Counted from the first letter of the stretch, positions 42,758 to 52,963 are shown. The stretch: 64,000 bases of DNA from Dysgonamonadaceae bacterium (GCA_031272075.1 JAISUK010000015.1:1-64000); one strand, 5' to 3'. Numbers and translations are program-made. Notes: generated from the letters alone by a model not told the origin.

Positions 42758-45265
42758 ATGAGAAAGATCTTATCGCTAATCATGTTGATAACAATCGTAA
42801 CCGGCTGCGGGACAGAAAGCAGTCGTATGATAATGAATACATTGCGCGCTCCGGCTTATCCGCTGGTAACAATCGATCCCTACACCAGCGCTTGGTCGTT
42901 CGGCGATGTATTGTACGACACCCAAGTGACACACTGGACAGGCAAGCCGTTCCCACTCGTCGGCGCCATCCGCGTAGACGGAACTGCCTATCGCTTTATG
43001 GGAACGGAAGATGTCAGGACAATGCCGGTGATAAAAACGTCGGAACAGGCACCCTGGGAAGGAAAATATGTGTTTGAAAAGCCCGGCGATAACTGGAAAG
43101 AATTGAAATTCAATGATTCACGTTGGAAATCCGGCCCTGCCGCCTTCGGTACGCCGCATAATGAGCCGACGGCAAAAACCGTTTGGCCTACGCAACATAT
43201 CTGGGTGCGCAGAAATATTGTGCTGGAGGAAGACCTGTCGGGCAAAACCGTCTTCCTTGAATATTCTCACGACGACGATATTGAGGTGTATATCAATGGC
43301 ATCGAAGTGGTGAATACCGGAAATGCCTGCAAAAAAAACGTGCTCATCAAACTGCCCGACGAAGTGGTGCAAACCTTGAAACAGGGAGAAAACCTGATTG
43401 CCGCGCATTGTTGGAACAGGGGCGGCAACGCTTTGCTCGACTTCGGCCTCTCGGTAGAACTCCCGCTGCAACACAACCTGGAAAATACGGCTATCCAGAA
43501 ATATGCCAATGTGTTGCCGACACAAACGATCTATGCTTTCGCCTGCGGTCCGGTCGACTTGACGCTGACGTTCACCGCTCCCTTGTTGATGGACAACCTG
43601 GAAGTGCTGTCGCGACCGGTCAATTATATCTCCTACGAAGTGAAATCCAACGATGGCGCTTCGCACCTCGTAGAACTGTACCTCGAAGCCGGTACAGCTT
43701 GGGCTTTGGATAAACCGAATCAGGAAAGCCAGAGCGAAATCATCGAAAAAGGCGATTGCCTGTTCCTCAAGACCGGCAGCAAGTCGCAAACCATTCTGGG
43801 GAAGAAAGGAGATGATGTCCGCATCGACTGGGGGCATTTCTATCTGTGCGCCAATAAGCAGAATGCCGCTTCCGCTTCCGGCGACAGTTATGCGATGCGT
43901 TCGGCGTTTGTTGCCGACGGTACGCTTGATGTGCCAATCCCCGCTTCACCGGAAGAACAAAACAACCTGGCGTTGAGTTGCACGCTCGGACAGGTGAACA
44001 AACCGGTACAGGGTTATTTCATGCTGGGATATGACGATATTTATTCCATCCAATATTTTGAAGAAAATTTGCGTCCATATTGGAATCGCGAAGGGAATAA
44101 GGATATCTTCTCCGTATTCCAATCCGCAGCGGAAGAATACCTTGACTTGAAAAAAGCATGTGACCGGTTTGACGTCCAGTTGATGAACGATGCCACAAAG
44201 TCGGGAGGAAAAGAATATGCGGAATTGTGCGCATTGGCCTATCGACAGGCCATCGCAGCTCACAAACTGGTGGTCGCTCCCAATGGCGACTTGCTCTTCC
44301 TGTCGAAAGAAAATTTCAGCAACGGATCCATCGGTACCGTCGATATTTCCTATCCTTCGGCGCCGTTGTTCCTGTTATATAATCCGGAACTGGCAAAAGG
44401 AACGCTCAATCACATTTTTTATTACAGCGAGAGCGGAAAATGGACAAAGCCGTTTGCCGCACATGATGTGGGCACTTACCCGCTTGCCAACGGACAAACC
44501 TACGGAGGAGACATGCCGGTGGAAGAGAGTGGTAACATGCTGATCCTGACGGCTGCCATTGCTGTGATGGAAGGAAATGCCGATTATGCCGAAAAGCACT
44601 GGGAAACGTTGACAGTCTGGGCGAATTACTTGCTGGAGAAAGGATTGGATCCCGAAAACCAATTGTGTACGGATGACTTCGCCGGACATTTTGCCCACAA
44701 CACAAACCTGTCGGTAAAAGCCATCATCGGAATCGCTTCTTATGCGCGGCTGGCGGCGATGTTGAATAAAAAAGAAACGGCGGAAAAATATTTCGATTAT
44801 GCGAAGACGATGGCGAAGACCTGGATGCAAATGGCGGACGACGGCGATCACTATCGCCTGACTTTCGATCAACCGGGCACCTGGAGTCAGAAATACAACC
44901 TGGTGTGGGATAAACTACTACGGATGAATATCTTCCCGAAAGAGGTGACCGAAAAAGAGATTCCGTATTACCTCACCAAACAGAATAATTATGGTCTGCC
45001 GTTGGATAACCGGAAAGCCTATACCAAATCCGACTGGATTGTCTGGACCGCTACGCTGTCGCCCGACCAGGCAACTTTCCAACAGTTTATCGCACCAATA
45101 CATAAGTTTATGAATGAAACGGTGACTCGTGTCCCCATGACCGACTGGTACTGGACAGACAAGCCCGAACAACGGGGATTCCAGGCACGGTCGGTAGTCG
45201 GTGGATACTTTATCAAGATGCTGGAAGACAAAATGATTGCGGACAAATTAATCAAGGAGGACTGA
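42758..45265 (+). CDS. DUF4964/DUF5127/DUF4965/DUF1793 lipoprotein (glutaminase A-like)
   Basis: 835-residue lipoprotein; signal ends VTGC (about 14-17). Order: DUF4964 (APAYPLVTIDPYTSAWSFGD), a galactose-binding-like jelly-roll insert (about 95-235; WVRRNIVLEEDLSGKTVFLEYSHDDDIEVYING), DUF5127, then DUF4965 and the (alpha/alpha) DUF1793 domain (AYRQAIAAHKLV, DISYPSAPLFLLYNPEL, HDVGTYPLANGQTYGGDMPVEESGNMLI, TDDFAGHFAHNTNLSVKAI). Fungal glutaminase A shares these domains, but the Bacteroidetes proteins sit in glycan loci, so a glycosidase-like role is possible. It is linked to the sulfatase gene, and the two may act on one sulfated substrate. Confidence 0.85.
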   Translation: MRKILSLIMLITIVTGCGTESSRMIMNTLRAPAYPLVTIDPYTSAWSFGDVLYDTQVTHWTGKPFPLVGAIRVDGTAYRFMGTEDVRTMPVIKTSEQAPWEGKYVFEKPGDNWKELKFNDSRWKSGPAAFGTPHNEPTAKTVWPTQHIWVRRNIVLEEDLSGKTVFLEYSHDDDIEVYINGIEVVNTGNACKKNVLIKLPDEVVQTLKQGENLIAAHCWNRGGNALLDFGLSVELPLQHNLENTAIQKYANVLPTQTIYAFACGPVDLTLTFTAPLLMDNLEVLSRPVNYISYEVKSNDGASHLVELYLEAGTAWALDKPNQESQSEIIEKGDCLFLKTGSKSQTILGKKGDDVRIDWGHFYLCANKQNAASASGDSYAMRSAFVADGTLDVPIPASPEEQNNLALSCTLGQVNKPVQGYFMLGYDDIYSIQYFEENLRPYWNREGNKDIFSVFQSAAEEYLDLKKACDRFDVQLMNDATKSGGKEYAELCALAYRQAIAAHKLVVAPNGDLLFLSKENFSNGSIGTVDISYPSAPLFLLYNPELAKGTLNHIFYYSESGKWTKPFAAHDVGTYPLANGQTYGGDMPVEESGNMLILTAAIAVMEGNADYAEKHWETLTVWANYLLEKGLDPENQLCTDDFAGHFAHNTNLSVKAIIGIASYARLAAMLNKKETAEKYFDYAKTMAKTWMQMADDGDHYRLTFDQPGTWSQKYNLVWDKLLRMNIFPKEVTEKEIPYYLTKQNNYGLPLDNRKAYTKSDWIVWTATLSPDQATFQQFIAPIHKFMNETVTRVPMTDWYWTDKPEQRGFQARSVVGGYFIKMLEDKMIADKLIKED

Positions 45266-45272
45266 TCACATC

Positions 45273-46937
45273 ATGCTGATTTCGTTATCCATCCAAAACT
45301 ATGCATTGATCTCTGATCTGGAGATATCGTTTACCAATGGATTTTCTGTGCTTACCGGAGAGACTGGCGCCGGAAAATCCATTATTCTGGGCGCTTTGTC
45401 CCTGATACTCGGCCAACGTGCGGACAGTAAATCCATCCGGCAGGGTGCAAATAAATGTCTGATAGAAGGGATATTTGATTTGTCGGCGTATGATTTGGAA
45501 AGCTATTTTACAGAGAGAGAACTCGAATACGATGCCAGACAATGTATCGTCCGTCGCGAAATATGGGATTCGGGGAAGTCACGGGCTTTTATCAATGATA
45601 CGCCTGTTAGTCTGAATGACCTGAAAGAACTGGGAATTCGTTTGATTGATATCCACTCCCAGCATCAGCACCTGATGTTGAATGACGATTTGTTTCAATT
45701 GCACGCGCTCGACGCACTGGCAGGAAACAAATCCCTGAAAGCGGAATACGGGGAAGCGTATCGGAATTACATCACGATTCGCCGACAGTTGAACCGACTT
45801 AAGGAGGAAGCGGCGAAAAATAGCGCCGACGAAGAATACCTGCAATTCCAGTGTACGCAATTGCAAGAAGCGAGACTGAAAGAAGGCGAACAACAACTGC
45901 TCGAAGAGGAAGCGCGGACTTTGTTGCACATCGAAGAAATCAAAAACGGACTGTTCAAGATTGACCGGATGTTGTCGGACGACGAGCAGGGGGTGGTGCG
46001 CTCGCTGAAAAACGGTACGGACACCGCCCTGTCACTCAAACAGATCTTTGCTCCTGCCAAAGAATTGTCCGAACGGTTGCAGTCGGCTTACCTGGATTTG
46101 AAAGACTTGGCGCTGGAAACCGCTTCGCTGCAAGAAGACCTGGAATTTAGCCCCGAACGCCTGCAAACAGTCAACGAGCGACTCGATCAGTTGTATTCGC
46201 TGCAACAGAAACACAAAGTCAGCTCTACCGAAGCATTGATCACTTTGCTGTCGGAAATGGAAAATAAACTGCAGTCGATCCATAACCTGGATAGCGAACT
46301 GGAGACTTTACAGAAGCAATTAGACGCACTGTATGAGCAGACGCTGGCCTTGGCAGAGTCGATCTCGCAATCCAGACAAAAAGCGGCGGCCACGCTCGAA
46401 ATGGAATTGGTAGCGAAAGCCAAAACGCTGGGGATGCCCTACGTGAAATTCCGTTGCCTGTTGACACCGAAGTCGGCGCCGGACGAGTCGGGAATGGATG
46501 ACGTAGAATACTTGTTCTCTGCGAATAAAGACATGCCGTTGAAACCGGTATCCGAGACGGCTTCCGGTGGGGAAATCTCAAGACTGATGCTGTGTATCAA
46601 AGTATTGATCGCTGGCGCCATGGAGCTTCCAACCATCATCTTTGATGAAATCGATACCGGCGTATCCGGCGAGATTGCCGACCGAATGGGCGGAATCATG
46701 CATGCACTCGGACGGAAGATTCAGGTGATTGCCATCACACACTTGCCCCAAATTGCTGCCAAGGGCGAGAAGCATTATTTCGTCTACAAAGATGAAATGG
46801 GAAATGCCACAGAAACGCATATCCGTGCGCTTTCGGAGGAAGAACGCGTCAGGGAAATCGCGTCGATGCTCAGCGGTTCGGAACTGTCGGAAGCTGCGCT
46901 GGCCAATGCAAAGGAATTGTTGAAAAGTAAATATTGA
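45273..46937 (+). CDS. recN: DNA repair ATPase RecN
   Basis: SMC-like ATPase for double-strand break repair, 554 residues. Walker A GETGAGKSIILGALSLILG (about 30-48), a coiled-coil middle (about 155-370), and the C-terminal signature SGGEISRLMLCIK with Walker B IIFDEIDTGVSGEIADRMG and the H-loop VIAITHLPQIAAKG. The length is normal. The gene begins 7 bp after the DUF4965 gene and is followed by rlmB after 3 bp. Confidence 0.95.
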   Translation: MLISLSIQNYALISDLEISFTNGFSVLTGETGAGKSIILGALSLILGQRADSKSIRQGANKCLIEGIFDLSAYDLESYFTERELEYDARQCIVRREIWDSGKSRAFINDTPVSLNDLKELGIRLIDIHSQHQHLMLNDDLFQLHALDALAGNKSLKAEYGEAYRNYITIRRQLNRLKEEAAKNSADEEYLQFQCTQLQEARLKEGEQQLLEEEARTLLHIEEIKNGLFKIDRMLSDDEQGVVRSLKNGTDTALSLKQIFAPAKELSERLQSAYLDLKDLALETASLQEDLEFSPERLQTVNERLDQLYSLQQKHKVSSTEALITLLSEMENKLQSIHNLDSELETLQKQLDALYEQTLALAESISQSRQKAAATLEMELVAKAKTLGMPYVKFRCLLTPKSAPDESGMDDVEYLFSANKDMPLKPVSETASGGEISRLMLCIKVLIAGAMELPTIIFDEIDTGVSGEIADRMGGIMHALGRKIQVIAITHLPQIAAKGEKHYFVYKDEMGNATETHIRALSEEERVREIASMLSGSELSEAALANAKELLKSKY

Positions 46938-46940
46938 CGT

Positions 46941-47693
46941 ATGAAAGAAAACGAAATGATCTTTGGCACCCGTGCCATCATCGAAGCCATCCGGGCAGGA
47001 AAAGAGATCGACAAAATATTGCTGAAAAAGAGTTTCCAGGGAGAATTGTCGCATGAACTCTTCCAACTCGTCAAGAATACGAATATTCCGCTTCAGCGGG
47101 TTCCGCAGGAAAAATTAGACCGGCTGACGCGAAAGAATCATCAGGGCGCCATTGCATTTATTTCCGCAGTAACCTATCAAACGATTGAAGCCATTGTGCC
47201 GGGCATATACGAAGCGGGGAAAGACCCGTTTCTCGTTTTGCTGGATGGCATCACAGACGTCCGCAATTTCGGTGCGATCGCCCGTTCGTGCGAATGTGCC
47301 GGAGTGGATGCGCTGGTGATTCCTTCACATAACAGCGTGTCGGTAAATGCCGATGCGATAAAGACTTCTGCGGGCGCGTTGCATTCACTGCCGGTATGTA
47401 AAGAATCGAGCATCCGCAATGCAATCCGGTTCTTGAAAGACAGTGGCATCAAGGTGGTGGCAGCGACTGAAAAAGCGGCGCAGGAATATACCGCCGTAGA
47501 CTATTGCGTCCCGGTCGCGTTTGTGCTGGGCAGCGAAGATCTCGGTATTGCAGCAGAGCATTTACGCCAATGTGATGAACTTGTCCGGATTCCTGTCGCC
47601 GGAACCATTGCTTCTTTGAATGTATCGGCGGCGACCGCCGTGTTGGTATATGAAGTGGTGAGGCAACGGTCGGCAATTTTGCCCCATCGATAA
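46941..47693 (+). CDS. rlmB: 23S rRNA 2'-O-methyltransferase (RlmB, SpoU family)
   Basis: 250 residues. An N-terminal L30e-like substrate-binding domain (about 1-75; EMIFGTRAIIEAI) is followed by a SPOUT methyltransferase domain with the three family motifs: DVRNFGAIARSCECAGVDAL, FVLGSEDLGI and IPVAGTIASLNVSAATAVLVYE. It methylates a guanosine ribose in 23S rRNA with SAM; position 2251 is expected for RlmB. The start has the recurring GACGTATGAAA context, 3 bp after recN. Confidence 0.92.
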   Translation: MKENEMIFGTRAIIEAIRAGKEIDKILLKKSFQGELSHELFQLVKNTNIPLQRVPQEKLDRLTRKNHQGAIAFISAVTYQTIEAIVPGIYEAGKDPFLVLLDGITDVRNFGAIARSCECAGVDALVIPSHNSVSVNADAIKTSAGALHSLPVCKESSIRNAIRFLKDSGIKVVAATEKAAQEYTAVDYCVPVAFVLGSEDLGIAAEHLRQCDELVRIPVAGTIASLNVSAATAVLVYEVVRQRSAILPHR

Positions 47694-47733
47694 ATAATAG
47701 TAACTTTACCTGCTTAATAACATTTGTATAACT

Positions 47734-48111
47734 ATGATACAAGTCATTTCAACTCACAATGCGCCTGCGGCAATCGGCCCTTACAGCCAGGCGATAAAAA
47801 CCGGATCCGTCATTTATACCTCCGGACAGTTGGGCATCGATACTGCCACCGGCAACCTGGCGGAAGGCGGCATCACAGCGCAAACACACCAGGCATTTCG
47901 GAACCTCATCGCCATCCTGGAAGCTGCCGGAGCATCGCTGAATCAGGTTGTCAAGACCACTGTATTCTTAGCGGATATGGCAGATTTCGCCGCCATGAAT
48001 GGCGTGTATGCCGAGTATTTTCAAGAACCATTCCCTGCGCGCTCAACGATCGCCGTCAAATCGCTGCCCAAAAACGGACTGGTGGAGATCGAAGCCGTCG
48101 CCGTACTCTAA
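47734..48111 (+). CDS. ridA: RidA family enamine/imine deaminase
   Basis: 125 residues, a full-length RidA (YjgF). Motifs APAAIGPYSQAIKTGSVIYTSGQLGID, the conserved Arg in FPARSTIAVKSLP, and the terminal LVEIEAVAVL. It hydrolyses reactive enamines and imines from PLP enzymes. It lies between rlmB and the helicase gene. Confidence 0.93.
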   Translation: MIQVISTHNAPAAIGPYSQAIKTGSVIYTSGQLGIDTATGNLAEGGITAQTHQAFRNLIAILEAAGASLNQVVKTTVFLADMADFAAMNGVYAEYFQEPFPARSTIAVKSLPKNGLVEIEAVAVL

Positions 48112-48140
48112 ATTCGATCTGTTGATAACGGTTAGTTCGC

Positions 48141-50447
48141 GTGGAAGATTTTTTGAAAGAATTAAATGAAAGCCAGCACAAAGCCGTCGTTTACAACGAC
48201 GGCCCTTCGTTGGTGATTGCCGGTGCGGGTTCCGGTAAAACCCGCGTATTGACCTACAAGATTGCCTATCTGCTGAAGAACGGAATCGCGCCGTACAATA
48301 TCCTGGCGTTGACTTTCACCAACAAAGCGGCGCGGGAAATGAAAAACCGTATCGCGACGCTGGTGGGAGCAGATATCGCTTGGCGATTGCAGATGGGGAC
48401 TTTCCATTCCATCTTTTCCAGAATCCTGCGGCGCGAAGCGGACAAAATCGGCTTTCGTTCCGATTTCACTATTTACGACAGTCAGGATTCCCGGAATCTC
48501 ATCAAGGCGATTATCAAGGAACTGAAATTGGATGACAAGCTCTATAAACCGGCGACTGTCCAAGCGCGGATCTCCAAAGTGAAAAATGCACTGATTACTC
48601 CGGATCAATATGCGGTCGATTATGAACTGAATACGACGGATATCCGTTGCAATCGACCGGCTACCCGTGACATCTATTCCATTTACTGTAACCGCTGCCG
48701 CATCTCCGGCGTGATGGATTTCGACGACTTGCTGCTGTATACTTATCTGTTATTCCGTGACTTTCCGGATGTGATCGCTCGCTACCGCAATCAGTTTCGG
48801 TTTATCATGGTAGACGAATACCAGGACACCAATTCCGCACAGCACGAGATTATGCTGCAATTGGCGGAAGAACACCGCCGGATCTGTGTTGTTGGCGACG
48901 ATGCCCAGAGTATCTACTCGTTTCGCGGTGCGAATATCGGCAATATCCTGAATTTTATGAACATTTACCCGGAAAGTCGATTATTCAAACTGGAACAGAA
49001 TTACCGTTCGACACAGACCATCGTCAATGCGGCTAATTCATTGATACATAAAAACAAGGAACAGATACCCAAAACCATTTTCTCGACCAGACAACATGGA
49101 GACAAGATTCAGGTCATCGGCGCTTATTCCGACCTGGAAGAAGGTTCGATCGTGGCCGGAAGAATTGCGGAAATGCGCATGCTGCAACATCTTCCATATA
49201 CCGATTTCGCTATCCTTTACCGAACAAATGCCCAAAGCCGGATTTTTGAAGAAGCATTGCGCAAACGCAACATCCCTTACCGAATCTACGGCGGCCTCTC
49301 GTTTTTTCAAAGAAAGGAAATCAAAGACATTATCGCCTATTATCGAATCGTGTGCAATCCGAACGACGAAGAGGCATTCAAACGGATTATCAATTACCCG
49401 ATACGCGGCATCGGCGACACCACAGTAGGAAAAATTATTTCCAGCGCTACTACGCACGGCGTGAGCCTGTGGAGAATTATTTCCGATCCGTTGGCTTACA
49501 ACCTGCCGGTAAACAACGGCGTGATCAATAAATTGAACATCTTCAAATCCTTGATTGGAGATTTTATGGAATCGAACAAAACGATGGATGCCTATGAATT
49601 GGGAAAACTGGTCGTAAACCGGGCAGGAATCGCCGAAGAACTGTATCGCGATAAGACTCCAGAGGGATTGAGCCGTGTCCAGAATATCGAGGAATTGATC
49701 AATAGCTTGCACGAATTTGTTTCAAGCAGACAGGAGCAGGGACTTGAAGATGTGAAATTATCCGATTTTCTGGCGGAGATTTCACTTATGACAGACCAGG
49801 ATACAGACCAGGATGAATCTGCAGAACGTGTGGTATTGATGACGGTTCATTCTGCCAAAGGGCTGGAATTTAAGAATGTGTTCGTGGTAGGCCTTGAAGA
49901 GGAATTGTTTCCTTCGCAACTCAGCAATAACAGTGAAAGCGAGATTGAAGAAGAGCGGCGCTTATTCTATGTAGCCCTCACGCGCGCAGAAGAGAATTGC
50001 ATCTTGTGTTATGCCAAATCCCGTTTCCACAACGGCATGTCGCGTGTGTGCAAACCCAGCCGCTTCATCCGTGACATCGACAAGGCTTATCTGAAACTGC
50101 CATCCAATTTTGAGCCGAAAGATTCGTTTTCGTCGGGTTTTCTCTTGGAAGAAACGCCGACACGCGCTTCCGCGTTTAGATCGACGGCGCCGACCGTTCG
50201 CCGGTTGACGCCCATCGAAAAAGTCTCGCTGCCGCCTTCCGCTACGTCCGCAGCAATCCCCGGTTCCGTTCAATTTGCTCCAAATGACTTGCATGTGAAC
50301 GATAAGATCATGCACGAACGATTTGGCATTGGGAAAATAGTGGCTTTTGAGGGCATCGATGAGAGTGCCAAGGCAACGGTAGAATTTGAGAATTTCGGCA
50401 GAAAAAATTTATTGCTTAAATTTGCAAGATTCAAGGTAATCAAATGA
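48141..50447 (+). CDS. pcrA: UvrD/PcrA-family 3'-5' DNA helicase
   Basis: Superfamily 1 helicase, 768 residues, with a GTG start at 48141 (no better ATG nearby). Motif Q LNESQHKAVV, Walker A IAGAGSGKTRVLTYK, motif II VDEYQDTN, motif III GDDAQSIYSFRGAN, motif IV LEQNYRSTQTI, motif V VVLMTVHSAKGLEFKNVFVVG and motif VI ALTRAEENC. The C-terminal 55 residues (LHVNDKIMHERFGIGKIVAFEG) form the UvrD tudor-like domain that binds RNA polymerase in PcrA. It repairs DNA and removes stalled complexes. Its stop overlaps the nspC start (ATGA). Confidence 0.94.
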   Translation: MEDFLKELNESQHKAVVYNDGPSLVIAGAGSGKTRVLTYKIAYLLKNGIAPYNILALTFTNKAAREMKNRIATLVGADIAWRLQMGTFHSIFSRILRREADKIGFRSDFTIYDSQDSRNLIKAIIKELKLDDKLYKPATVQARISKVKNALITPDQYAVDYELNTTDIRCNRPATRDIYSIYCNRCRISGVMDFDDLLLYTYLLFRDFPDVIARYRNQFRFIMVDEYQDTNSAQHEIMLQLAEEHRRICVVGDDAQSIYSFRGANIGNILNFMNIYPESRLFKLEQNYRSTQTIVNAANSLIHKNKEQIPKTIFSTRQHGDKIQVIGAYSDLEEGSIVAGRIAEMRMLQHLPYTDFAILYRTNAQSRIFEEALRKRNIPYRIYGGLSFFQRKEIKDIIAYYRIVCNPNDEEAFKRIINYPIRGIGDTTVGKIISSATTHGVSLWRIISDPLAYNLPVNNGVINKLNIFKSLIGDFMESNKTMDAYELGKLVVNRAGIAEELYRDKTPEGLSRVQNIEELINSLHEFVSSRQEQGLEDVKLSDFLAEISLMTDQDTDQDESAERVVLMTVHSAKGLEFKNVFVVGLEEELFPSQLSNNSESEIEEERRLFYVALTRAEENCILCYAKSRFHNGMSRVCKPSRFIRDIDKAYLKLPSNFEPKDSFSSGFLLEETPTRASAFRSTAPTVRRLTPIEKVSLPPSATSAAIPGSVQFAPNDLHVNDKIMHERFGIGKIVAFEGIDESAKATVEFENFGRKNLLLKFARFKVIK

Positions 50448-51586
50448 AGTATCCGAATCAAATAAAAACGCCGTGTTATGTGCTGGAAGAAGCGCCGCTT
50501 CGACGAAATCTCGCGCTGATTAAAGCGGTAAAAGAGCGTGCCGGAGTCACCATCATCTTGGCATTCAAGGCCTTTGCATTGTGGAAAGCGTTCCCGATCA
50601 TCCGCGAATACATCCCTTACGCCACCGCCAGTTCTCCTTTCGAAGCGCGACTGGCTTATGAAGAAATGAAGCATCCGGCGCATACTTATTCGCCTGCCTA
50701 CACTGACGACGGTTTTTCGGACATCATGAAATACAGCAGCCACATCACATTCAATTCTCTTTCACAATTTGAACGCTTCTACCCCCGCATCCGGCAATAT
50801 CCGAAGAAAATTTCCTGCGGATTACGCATCAATCCGGAATATTCCAATGTGAAAACAGCGATCTACAATCCCTGCACGCCCGGCTCGCGCCTGGGAATCT
50901 CCGCTTCATTATTGGGCGACCGGCTGCCCGAAGGGATCGAAGGACTGCATTTCCATACGCTCTGCGAATCGTCTTCCGACGATCTGGAGAAGGTGTTGAT
51001 TCGCGTGGAACGGCAATTCGGCAAACAGCTGCAATTGATCCGATGGCTCAACATGGGCGGCGGTCACCTGATGACCCGCAACGGCTACGATACCGAACAC
51101 CTGATTCGGTTGCTGTTGGACTTTCGTTGCAGATATCCACATCTGGAAGTGATCCTGGAACCAGGCAGCGCTTTTTTGTGGGAAACGGGAAGTCTGGTGT
51201 CTTCGGTAGTGGATATTGTGGAAAATAATGGTATCTGCACCGCCATCGTGGATGTTTCATTCACCTGTCACATGCCCGACTGTCTGGAGATGCCCTATCA
51301 GCCGGCGATACGCGGCGCTTTCCAACAACCCGTGCCCGGCAAACCGACGTATCGTATCGGCGGCAATTCCTGCCTGAGCGGCGACTTCATGGGCGACTGG
51401 TCGTTCGAGGTCCCGCTGAAAATAGGCGACCGCATCATCTTTGAAGACATGATCCATTACACGATCGTCAAGACCACCATGTTCAACGGCGTTCCCCATC
51501 CCGACATCGCACTGCTGAAGACCGACGGGACACTCGAAATGCTGCGCCGTTTCGACTATGACGATTATAAGCGCCGCATGGATTAA
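50444..51586 (+). CDS. nspC: carboxynorspermidine decarboxylase
   Basis: PLP enzyme of the alanine-racemase-fold decarboxylases, 380 residues. It makes norspermidine or spermidine from the carboxy precursor. TPCYVLEEAPLRRNLALI at the N-terminus, the PLP-lysine in TIILAFKAFALW (Lys near 42), LHFHTLCESSSDDLE, LNMGGGHLMTR and DVSFTCHMPDCLEMPYQP (decarboxylase loop) fit NspC. The length is normal. The partner dehydrogenase gene is not in the window. The start overlaps the pcrA stop by 4 bp. Confidence 0.92.
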   Translation: MKYPNQIKTPCYVLEEAPLRRNLALIKAVKERAGVTIILAFKAFALWKAFPIIREYIPYATASSPFEARLAYEEMKHPAHTYSPAYTDDGFSDIMKYSSHITFNSLSQFERFYPRIRQYPKKISCGLRINPEYSNVKTAIYNPCTPGSRLGISASLLGDRLPEGIEGLHFHTLCESSSDDLEKVLIRVERQFGKQLQLIRWLNMGGGHLMTRNGYDTEHLIRLLLDFRCRYPHLEVILEPGSAFLWETGSLVSSVVDIVENNGICTAIVDVSFTCHMPDCLEMPYQPAIRGAFQQPVPGKPTYRIGGNSCLSGDFMGDWSFEVPLKIGDRIIFEDMIHYTIVKTTMFNGVPHPDIALLKTDGTLEMLRRFDYDDYKRRMD

Positions 51587-51620
51587 TCCCGATTAATCAA
51601 TATCAAAAATCCAGCCGTAA

Positions 51621-52874
51621 TCAAGCGCGCTTGGATCCGATTTTATGGCCGAAAACTGCGTAAAACAATATATAGAGGTAGCAAGGGATAAAAATCAGAT
51701 ACGCCATACGAAAGTCGGCGGGCGTAGCGGTAGCGCCGGTCTTGAAAGCGTCCAGCAGTAACCCGAACAACAGCGGCAGCGCGGCTCCACCTACAATGGC
51801 AACCACCATCAATGCGGCTCCGGGTTTGGTGAACTTCCCCAGTCGGGTGATGGTCAGCGCCCAGATCGCACCCCACATGATGGAATGGGCGAAACCCAAT
51901 CCCGACAGGCAATAGATAGCGATCTGCGGGGGAAGAAACGCCATGATGACGGAAGTCGCCAGCGCTATCGACAGGAAGATGACCAAGGCTCTATTTTGTG
52001 GAATCAGCTGAAGGACAAAAATACTCACAATGTAGCCGGTAATCATTCCCAAAGGCCCGAAAGCGGCATATTGTACCGGAGATTCCATCCCGATCGATTT
52101 GGCAAAATCAATCACCGAAGCCATCGGCAGCGTTTCTACTCCGACATACAAGAACAAAGCGACCATTCCCATGATCAGGTGTGGAAAATGCCAGACGCTT
52201 TTCTTCCTGTTTGCTTCGATAATATCTTCATCTTCAGTCTCTTGCGATTCGCTTTCTCCTTCGGCTTTCACCTCCGGAAGCGAGACGAAAATCATGATGA
52301 GCGCAAACAGTGCGATGATGCCGCCCGCCAGTCCGAAAGGCACTGCCGCCTGATCCAGTTCCGGTTGTTTGACATCAATAAACAGGCTCAGGAATACAGG
52401 TCCCAAATACCAGGCCGACTGGTTCATTATTCCCATGAGGCACATACGTTGCGCGGCTTTTTCTGTTGGCCCGCAGATCGTTACATAAGGATTGATGGCT
52501 GTTTGCAACAATGTATTGCCTATTCCGCCGACAAAAGAAGCTGCCAGAAATAAATAAAATCCTGAAATGGATGGACTTAACAGGGCAGAAGGAATAAACA
52601 TCAACACGCCGAGACTCATGATCAGCAGAGCGGCGACGAGCGATTTTTTGTAACCGTATTTTTTGACAACCTGCCCGGAGGGCGCGCCGAAGAGCAGGAA
52701 CGCTGAAAAAGTGGCGGTCAGGATCAGATAGGAAGCGCCCTTACTCAACGAGAACGTCGATTCCAGAATGGGCACCATAATACCGTTGATTCCCACGCCA
52801 AAGCCGATCACGAAAAACGACAGTGCGATGATAATCAATGGAAAAAAATAAACAGGGAGTTTGGGTTGTTTCAT
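51621..52874 (-). CDS. FucP-like sugar MFS permease, last gene of SusCD locus 2
   Basis: 417 residues from the ATG at 52874 (an upstream TTG is less likely); about 12 transmembrane spans. FFVIGFGVGINGIMVPILE, FVGGIGNTLLQTAINPYV and GPTEKAAQRMCLMGIMNQSAW are typical of the FucP/GluP/NagP sugar:proton symporters. It directly follows murK2, with leader element copy C filling the gap, so an amino sugar or muramic-acid-like sugar released by this locus is the likely cargo. The start context is TTGACGATG, one base short of the GACGTATG seen at the other element-linked genes. Confidence 0.82.
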   Translation of the reverse strand: MKQPKLPVYFFPLIIIALSFFVIGFGVGINGIMVPILESTFSLSKGASYLILTATFSAFLLFGAPSGQVVKKYGYKKSLVAALLIMSLGVLMFIPSALLSPSISGFYLFLAASFVGGIGNTLLQTAINPYVTICGPTEKAAQRMCLMGIMNQSAWYLGPVFLSLFIDVKQPELDQAAVPFGLAGGIIALFALIMIFVSLPEVKAEGESESQETEDEDIIEANRKKSVWHFPHLIMGMVALFLYVGVETLPMASVIDFAKSIGMESPVQYAAFGPLGMITGYIVSIFVLQLIPQNRALVIFLSIALATSVIMAFLPPQIAIYCLSGLGFAHSIMWGAIWALTITRLGKFTKPGAALMVVAIVGGAALPLLFGLLLDAFKTGATATPADFRMAYLIFIPCYLYILFYAVFGHKIGSKRA

Positions 52875-52887
52875 CGTCAATAATTTG

Positions 52888-52963
52888 TTTTTAAAAGGTC
52901 GTATGGAATTCGCATGTCATTATTGTCATCAACTTGGATGTTTGAAAATCATGCTCGTTTCAT
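52888..52963 (-). promoter_or_regulatory. repeated leader element, copy C (upstream of the FucP-like permease)
   Basis: Same element, 20 nt after the murK2 stop and 13 nt before the ATG at 52874. It has one G-to-A change in the 3' arm, which is silent in the micro-ORF MTIMTCEFHTTF. The start-region complement is weaker here because the gene has CGATG instead of CGTATG. Confidence 0.7.

Noticed and set aside
51584-51604. Inverted repeat GATTAATC-CC-GATTAATC between nspC and the permease gene as a terminator
   Set aside because: The stem is AT-rich, each arm is itself a palindrome, and no T-run follows on either strand; the evidence is too weak.
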